A stretch of DNA of 64,000 bases from Brevundimonas vesicularis (GTDB lineage: Bacteria; Pseudomonadota; Alphaproteobacteria; Caulobacterales; Caulobacteraceae). Positions 59,913 to 64,000 of the stretch are shown here, piece after piece (the stretch's first letter is position 1; the number at the start of each line of letters is the position of its first letter). A program made the translations under genes and the position numbers. The notes beneath the pieces are model-generated. The model saw only the letters and a program-made list of their open reading frames with translations. It was not told the DNA's origin and made no database searches. The stretch spans positions 496,001 to 560,000 of the forward strand of contig NZ_CP115671.1 in the NCBI RefSeq assembly GCF_027886425.1, read 5' to 3'.

Positions 59913-60914
59913 ATGCGCGCTGTTCTGTCCAAGACGCCTGGTGGCCCCGAAACCCTGGTCGTGGAAGACGTGCTCGACCCGACGCCCAAGGCGGGCGAGG
60001 TGATCATCGAGGTCAAGGCGGTTGGGATCAACTATCCCGACACCCTGATCATCGAGGACAAATACCAGTTCCGGCCCGAGCGGCCCTTCTCGCCGGGCGC
60101 CGAGGTCGCCGGCGTGGTCGAGGCGGTCGGCGAGGGCGTCAGGGGCGTGCGAAAGGGCGACCGGGTCATCGCCGTGCCGGGCTGGGGCGGGTTGGTCGAA
60201 CGGCTGGCGGTGCGGGCCGAGACGGTCATCCCCATCCCCGACGCCATGAGCTTCGAAGAGGCGGCGGCTCTGATCATGACCTATGGCACCAGCTACTATG
60301 CGCTGAAGGACCGGGCGCAGCTGAAACCGGGCGAGACGCTGCTGGTGCTGGGCGCGGCCGGGGGCGTGGGCGCCGCCGCCGTCGAACTGGGCAAGGCGAT
60401 GGGCGCGCGTGTGGTCGCCGCCGCCTCGACCAACGACAAGGTGCAGTTCGCGCTGGACCTGGGGGCTGACAACGGCCTGATCTATCCGTCCGGGCCGATG
60501 GACAGAGCGGCGCAAAAGGAACTGTCGGGCGAGTTCAAACTGGCGACCGGCCGCGACGGAGCCGACGTCGTCTATGACGCGGTCGGCGGCGACTACGCCG
60601 ATCCGGCGCTGAGGGCCATGGACTGGAACGGGCGCTATCTGGTGGTCGGCTTCCCGGCGGGCATTCCGTCCCTGCCGCTGAACCTGACGCTGCTGAAGTC
60701 GGTGTCGGTGATCGGCGTCTTCTGGGGCGCGGCGGTGATGCGAGATCCCAAGGCCCACGCCGCCAACATGGCCGAACTGATGCAGATGTACGCCGACGGC
60801 AAGATCAGGCCGCGGGTCTCAAAGACCTTCCCGCTGGAAAAGGCCGGCGAAGCGATCAAGGCCCTGGGCGATCGTCAGGCCCTGGGCAAGATCGTGGTGA
60901 CAGTCGAGAGCTAA
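59913..60914 (+). CDS. NADPH:quinone oxidoreductase family protein (zinc-free MDR)
   Basis: A 333-residue medium-chain dehydrogenase/reductase. The catalytic-domain segment VGINYPDTLIIEDKYQ (by segments), the Rossmann motif VLGAAGGVGAAAVELG, and no zinc ligands place it with quinone oxidoreductases. An AAGGAGGAAAG ribosome site precedes the ATG. It may reduce quinones or enoyl substrates. It ends 1 base from the convergent YkvA gene. Confidence 0.92.
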   Translation: MRAVLSKTPGGPETLVVEDVLDPTPKAGEVIIEVKAVGINYPDTLIIEDKYQFRPERPFSPGAEVAGVVEAVGEGVRGVRKGDRVIAVPGWGGLVERLAVRAETVIPIPDAMSFEEAAALIMTYGTSYYALKDRAQLKPGETLLVLGAAGGVGAAAVELGKAMGARVVAAASTNDKVQFALDLGADNGLIYPSGPMDRAAQKELSGEFKLATGRDGADVVYDAVGGDYADPALRAMDWNGRYLVVGFPAGIPSLPLNLTLLKSVSVIGVFWGAAVMRDPKAHAANMAELMQMYADGKIRPRVSKTFPLEKAGEAIKALGDRQALGKIVVTVES

Positions 60915-60915
60915 G

Positions 60916-61314
60916 CTATTTCGCCTTCAGCCGCTGCACCGCGTCCTCGGCCTGGTCGCGGTGGCGGCGTTTGATGTTGGCGCCGACCAGGGCCAGCAGG
61001 GCGGTGATGACGGCCGCATCGTCGGTATAGCCGATGCCCGCGAAGAGGTCGGGAATGGCGTCCACCGGCATGACGAAATAGGCCAGGCCCGCGAAGATCA
61101 TGCCCTTGGCCGCCATCGGCGTCTGCGGATCTCGCGCGGCATACCAGGCGGCCAAGGCCTGATCCGCAAAGGGGATGCGGGCGGCCGTGCGCTGGATCTT
61201 GGGCCAGAAGCCCTTGGTCACGCGGGCCTCGTTGATCTTCACGACCGACGGCACGAGCGCCTTTTTCGGGTCCAGGACATCCGAGGGATCGGCGGGTTTG
61301 GCTTTGGCGGTCAT
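60916..61314 (-). CDS. YkvA family (DUF1232) membrane protein
   Basis: A 132-residue protein with the DUF1232 block GMIFAGLAYFVMPVDAIPDLFAGIGYTDD (by segments; about 72-100), which contains the family's hydrophobic helix and PxDxIPD motif. The function is unknown. It is divergent from the SDR gene, with 55 bases between starts. Confidence 0.88.
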   Translation of the reverse strand: MTAKAKPADPSDVLDPKKALVPSVVKINEARVTKGFWPKIQRTAARIPFADQALAAWYAARDPQTPMAAKGMIFAGLAYFVMPVDAIPDLFAGIGYTDDAAVITALLALVGANIKRRHRDQAEDAVQRLKAK

Positions 61315-61369
61315 GGCCGCTAAATCCTCAAACGAAACTCAGGTTCACGACAATATAGGGACGATCAGG

Positions 61370-62152
61370 ATGAAACTCGACAACACCATCGCCGCAGTGG
61401 TCACCGGCGGCGCTTCGGGCCTGGGCGAGGGCACCGCGCGCGCCATCGCGGCGACGGGGGCGAAGGTCGCCCTGTTTGATCTGAACGCCGAAAAGGGCGA
61501 GGCTATCGCGGCCGAGATCGGGGGCATCTTCTGCCAGGTGGACGTGACCGATGACGCCTCGGTCGCCGCCGCCTTCGAAAAAGCCCGCGCCGCCCATGGC
61601 CAGGAACGTCTGACCGTCAACTGCGCCGGCATCGCCACCGGCCAGAAGACCGTCTCGCGCAAGAAGGACACCGGCGAGATCAAGGCCCACGACATGGCCC
61701 AGTTCGAGCGCACAGTCCGGGTCAATCTGTTCGGCACCTTCCGGGTCCTGTCGCAGTCGGCGGCGGGCATGGTGACCCTGGAGCCGATGGCGGACGGCGA
61801 GCGCGGCCTGATCGTCAACACCGCCTCCGTCGCGGCCCAGGACGGCCAGATCGGCCAGGCGGCCTATTCGGCGTCCAAGGGCGGCGTCTATGCGATGACC
61901 CTGCCGATCGCGCGCGATCTGGCTCAGGAAGGGGTGCGCTGCAACACCATACTGCCCGGCATCATGTGGACGCCGATGATGGCCGGCATGGATCAGAAGA
62001 TCCAGGACGCCCTGGCCGCCGCCATCCCCTTCCCCAGCCGTCTGGGCACGCCGGCCGACTATGCGTCGCTGGTGCTGGAGCTGGCGCGCAACGTCTACAT
62101 CAACGGCGAATGCATCCGTCTGGACGGCGCCATCAGGCTGGCGCCGCGCTGA
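61370..62152 (+). CDS. Short-chain dehydrogenase (3-hydroxyacyl-CoA dehydrogenase type 2-like)
   Basis: A 260-residue SDR. The NAD site is VVTGGASGLGEGTA, the NAG motif is replaced by NCAGIA, and the catalytic Ser/Tyr/Lys lie in NTASVAAQDGQIGQAAYSASKGG (by segments). VRCNTILPGIMWTPMM is typical of the HSD10/type 2 hydroxyacyl-CoA dehydrogenases of fatty-acid and branched-chain degradation. The start is ATG 61370 (after AGGA); the frame before it is open but unrelated. Confidence 0.9.
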   Translation: MKLDNTIAAVVTGGASGLGEGTARAIAATGAKVALFDLNAEKGEAIAAEIGGIFCQVDVTDDASVAAAFEKARAAHGQERLTVNCAGIATGQKTVSRKKDTGEIKAHDMAQFERTVRVNLFGTFRVLSQSAAGMVTLEPMADGERGLIVNTASVAAQDGQIGQAAYSASKGGVYAMTLPIARDLAQEGVRCNTILPGIMWTPMMAGMDQKIQDALAAAIPFPSRLGTPADYASLVLELARNVYINGECIRLDGAIRLAPR

Positions 62153-62200
62153 GGCGCGGGGGGTGTGAGCGGGACTTGATCGCTTTTTGCAAATTCTCTC

Positions 62201-62229
62201 TTGCAGGACCGATCAACCCTCCGCTATAC
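62201..62229 (+). promoter_or_regulatory. Promoter of the tRNA-Gly gene
   Basis: TTGCAG (62201-62206) and CTATAC (62224-62229) are separated by 17 bases, a good sigma-70-type match, placing the start of transcription about 35 bases before the tRNA. Confidence 0.75.
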
Positions 62230-62270
62230 GCCCCCTCCTCGACGGGGAGCGCACCTAGCTCCTACGGAGT

Positions 62271-62345
62271 GCGGGCGTAGCTCAGTGGTAGAGCACAACC
62301 TTGCCAAGGTTGGGGTCGAGAGTTCGAATCTCTTCGCCCGCTCCA
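62271..62345 (+). tRNA. tRNA-Gly (GCC)
   Basis: A complete cloverleaf: acceptor GCGGGCG/CGCCCGC, D arm AGCTCAGTGGTAGAGC, anticodon arm CAACC-TTGCCAA-GGTTG with anticodon GCC, T arm GAGAGTTCGAATCTC, and an encoded CCA at 62343-62345. Confidence 0.98.
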
Positions 62346-62360
62346 AGTCGAGACGAATAA

Positions 62361-62399
62361 AATCAGGGGCCTGTCGGTTGCGGCAGGCCCCGATTTTTT
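62361..62399 (+). terminator. Intrinsic terminator after tRNA-Gly
   Basis: AATCAGGGGCCTG pairs with CAGGCCCCGATT over a ten-base loop and runs into six T, 16 bases past the tRNA. Confidence 0.93.
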
Positions 62400-62419
62400 G
62401 CCCGATGCCTAAGATATTT

Positions 62420-62884
62420 TCAGATCAGTCCGGCGACGAGCGTCAGCACGCCCAGACCGATTGACAGCGGCGCCCGCAGCGCCAGCCAGCCCTCGGGCGT
62501 CAGACCGGCCGCCTTTAGCTTCAGATCGACCAGGACGCTGGCGGCGATGAAGACGCCCAGCACGACCAGCGACACGGCCGGGTCGGAGCCCGCCGCCCAA
62601 ACGACGCTGGTCGCCAACGCGAGAAGCGAGGGCGCCACAGAGGCGGTCCAGACCCATTTGGGCGCCTTCACGCCCGTCGCGCCCGCCAGTCCCCACCAGA
62701 CGCCGCCCAGAAAGCTGAAGATCAGGGCGGCGTAGGCGTAGGCCAGGCCGAGGGCGGCGGTCTGCTGGTCGGCATCGCCTGCAACAAGGACGACGACCGC
62801 CGCCGCCTGGGGCAGCAGACCGGCGAAACCCAGTATGCGGGCGAGCGGCGGCAAGCGATGTCGGCCGGTGGGTTCAATCGTCAT
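62420..62884 (-). CDS. DUF3429 family membrane protein
   Basis: A 154-residue inner-membrane protein with about five helices. FLGGVWWGLAG (about 58-68) is the DUF3429 hallmark. The function is unknown. It is divergent from the DCC-family gene (95 bases) and ends close to the tRNA terminator. Confidence 0.88.
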   Translation of the reverse strand: MTIEPTGRHRLPPLARILGFAGLLPQAAAVVVLVAGDADQQTAALGLAYAYAALIFSFLGGVWWGLAGATGVKAPKWVWTASVAPSLLALATSVVWAAGSDPAVSLVVLGVFIAASVLVDLKLKAAGLTPEGWLALRAPLSIGLGVLTLVAGLI

Positions 62885-62979
62885 CGGACACCTGTCGAGG
62901 CGGGTTGCGATCCGGACTGTAGAGGACGCCCGTATAGGATGGCGAGCCCGTTCGCCGTCGCCGAGAGCCTTCGATCGTC

Positions 62980-63336
62980 ATGACTCCCTTACTTGTCTGG
63001 TACGATGGCGGCTGTCCCCTGTGCCGACGCGAGATCGCCCTGATGCGGCGGCTGGATCGACGCGGCGTGATCCGATTCGTGGATGTGTCGGACGGACAGA
63101 CAAGCTGCCCGCTGGATCGCGAGACGCTGCTGGCGCGATTCCACGCAACGGAGAACGGCAGGCTGTTGTCGGGCGCGGCGGCGTTCGCGGCGATGTGGCG
63201 GGCTATCCCGCTCTTGCGACCGCTGGGCCTGGCCGCACGCATCCCCTGGGTCCTTGCGGCGTTGGAGAGGGCGTACCGGGTGTTTCTGCGCCTGCGTCCT
63301 CGACTTCAGTCTCTCGCTCGCAAATGGGCCCGGTGA
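62980..63336 (+). CDS. DCC-family thiol-disulfide oxidoreductase-like protein (DUF393)
   Basis: A 118-residue protein. The start LVWYDGGCPLCRRE gives the YDGxCxxC motif with Cys12 and Cys15, the thioredoxin-like DCC signature; FVDVSD and a C-terminal basic region follow. Redox activity is predicted, not shown. It ends 12 bases before the photolyase-like gene, so the two are probably one operon. Confidence 0.9.
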   Translation: MTPLLVWYDGGCPLCRREIALMRRLDRRGVIRFVDVSDGQTSCPLDRETLLARFHATENGRLLSGAAAFAAMWRAIPLLRPLGLAARIPWVLAALERAYRVFLRLRPRLQSLARKWAR

Positions 63337-63348
63337 TAGGAATAACGC

Positions 63349-64000
63349 ATGTCCGTGCTTAGGCTGGTGCTGGGCGATCAGCTGTCGGACGACCTGTCGG
63401 CGCTGAAAGATCTGAACCCAGACGTCGACACGGTTCTGATGGCCGAGGTTCGCGACGAGGCGACCTATGTCCGGCATCACAAGCAGAAGCTGGCCCTAGT
63501 CTTCGCCGCCATGCGCAATCACGCCGAGCGGCTGAAGGGGCGGGGCGTCAATGTGCGCTATGTGCGGATCGACGATGCGGACAACAGCGGCTCGATCACC
63601 GGGGAACTGGCCCGGGCGCTGGACAAGGGCGCCCATGAGGCGGTGGTGATGACTGAATGCGGCGAATGGCGGCTGGCCGAGCACCTGGCCGCCTTTGCGG
63701 AAGGGGCGGAGCTGCCGGTCGAGATTCGCGAGGATCGCCGCTTCATCAGCAGCCACGACCGTTTTCGTCGCTGGGCCTCGGGCAAGTCGCAGCTGCGCAT
63801 GGAGTTCTTCTATCGCGAGATGCGCCGCGCGACGGGCATACTGATGGACGGCGATCAGCCGGAGGGCGGGCGCTGGAACTATGACGCCGAGAACCGCAAG
63901 AAGCTGGCCAAGGGCGTGACGCCGCCCGATCGCCTGCGCATTCCGGCCAACCCCGTAGCGCGCGAGGCGATGGCGGATGTGGAGCGGCTGTTCGGCGACC
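63349..64000 (+). CDS. Cryptochrome/photolyase-related protein (Fe-S type), 5' part
   Basis: The gene runs off the window end; 217 codons are visible. The start at ATG 63349 gives MSVLRLVLGDQLS, the opening of the bacterial Fe-S cryptochrome/(6-4) photolyase family (PhrB-like), and VMTECGEWRLAE and HDRFRRWASGKSQLRMEFFYR (by segments) fit its N-terminal antenna domain. The FAD domain and cluster cysteines lie outside the window. It probably repairs (6-4) photoproducts in light. Confidence 0.9.
   Translation, partial: MSVLRLVLGDQLSDDLSALKDLNPDVDTVLMAEVRDEATYVRHHKQKLALVFAAMRNHAERLKGRGVNVRYVRIDDADNSGSITGELARALDKGAHEAVVMTECGEWRLAEHLAAFAEGAELPVEIREDRRFISSHDRFRRWASGKSQLRMEFFYREMRRATGILMDGDQPEGGRWNYDAENRKKLAKGVTPPDRLRIPANPVAREAMADVERLFGD

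Noticed and set aside
62271..62345. tRNA-Gly as an integration site for a mobile element
   Set aside because: No integrase, no repeated tRNA 3' end and no composition change follow it in the window.

Overview
The window is a chromosomal segment of a GC-rich alphaproteobacterium, most likely a member of the Caulobacteraceae such as Brevundimonas. This rests on GC-biased codon use, MmcB with an alphaproteobacterial LexA box, a PutA without its own DNA-binding domain next to an Lrp-type regulator, and DUF families typical of alphaproteobacteria (DUF6894, DUF6356, DUF2794, DUF3429). It contains about 63 protein genes and one tRNA, densely packed, with no rRNA, insertion sequence, prophage or CRISPR array.

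Region by region. 1-12 kb is housekeeping: the end of a heparinase-like gene, purH, a dienelactone hydrolase, a subtilase lipoprotein with a long Gly/Pro tract, hrcA-grpE, rph, glmM and glmS. 11.7-13.5 kb has two tandem Crp/Fnr-type regulators and a DUF6894 gene. 13.5-34.3 kb is a cell-surface polysaccharide locus. It holds a phosphomannomutase/phosphoglucomutase, a GT4 transferase, a mannose-1-phosphate guanylyltransferase fused to an AGE-type sugar isomerase domain, an FkbM methyltransferase, a KpsM-KpsE-KpsT type ABC exporter, two KpsC/KpsS-like capsule proteins, two further GT4 enzymes, an O-acetyltransferase and the Kdo-8-phosphate synthase KdsA. The proline-catabolism pair putR/putA sits inside it, and 26.5-29.8 kb is clearly AT-richer than everything around it.

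34.3-46 kb returns to metabolism and upkeep: argB-HAD-dapD, a sensor kinase, a stress ferritin-like protein, thrS/yidD/Fe-S scaffold, leucyl aminopeptidase, an NlpC/P60 peptidase and SOS-type mmcB. 46-64 kb has a lipocalin, GNAT, ThpR, BI-1, an HtrA protease, rlmN, DUF350 plus a membrane-anchored trypsin-like protease, a double M16 peptidase, a hybrid kinase, an isoaspartyl peptidase, a quinone oxidoreductase, an SDR, tRNA-Gly, and a DCC-family gene running into a photolyase-like gene cut by the window end.

How the genes work together: GlmM and GlmS feed UDP-GlcNAc, the phosphohexomutase and guanylyltransferase feed GDP-mannose, and KdsA feeds Kdo. The glycosyltransferases and KpsC/KpsS-like proteins would assemble a lipid-linked chain for export by the ABC transporter; no outer-membrane exporter or polymerase is in the window. 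The most unusual items are a small beta-rich domain shared between a free-standing protein and the tail of a capsule synthase, the guanylyltransferase-isomerase fusion, a cluster of TTGCACGC inverted repeats between two convergent genes, and four convergent gene pairs that share one CTAG as both stop codons.
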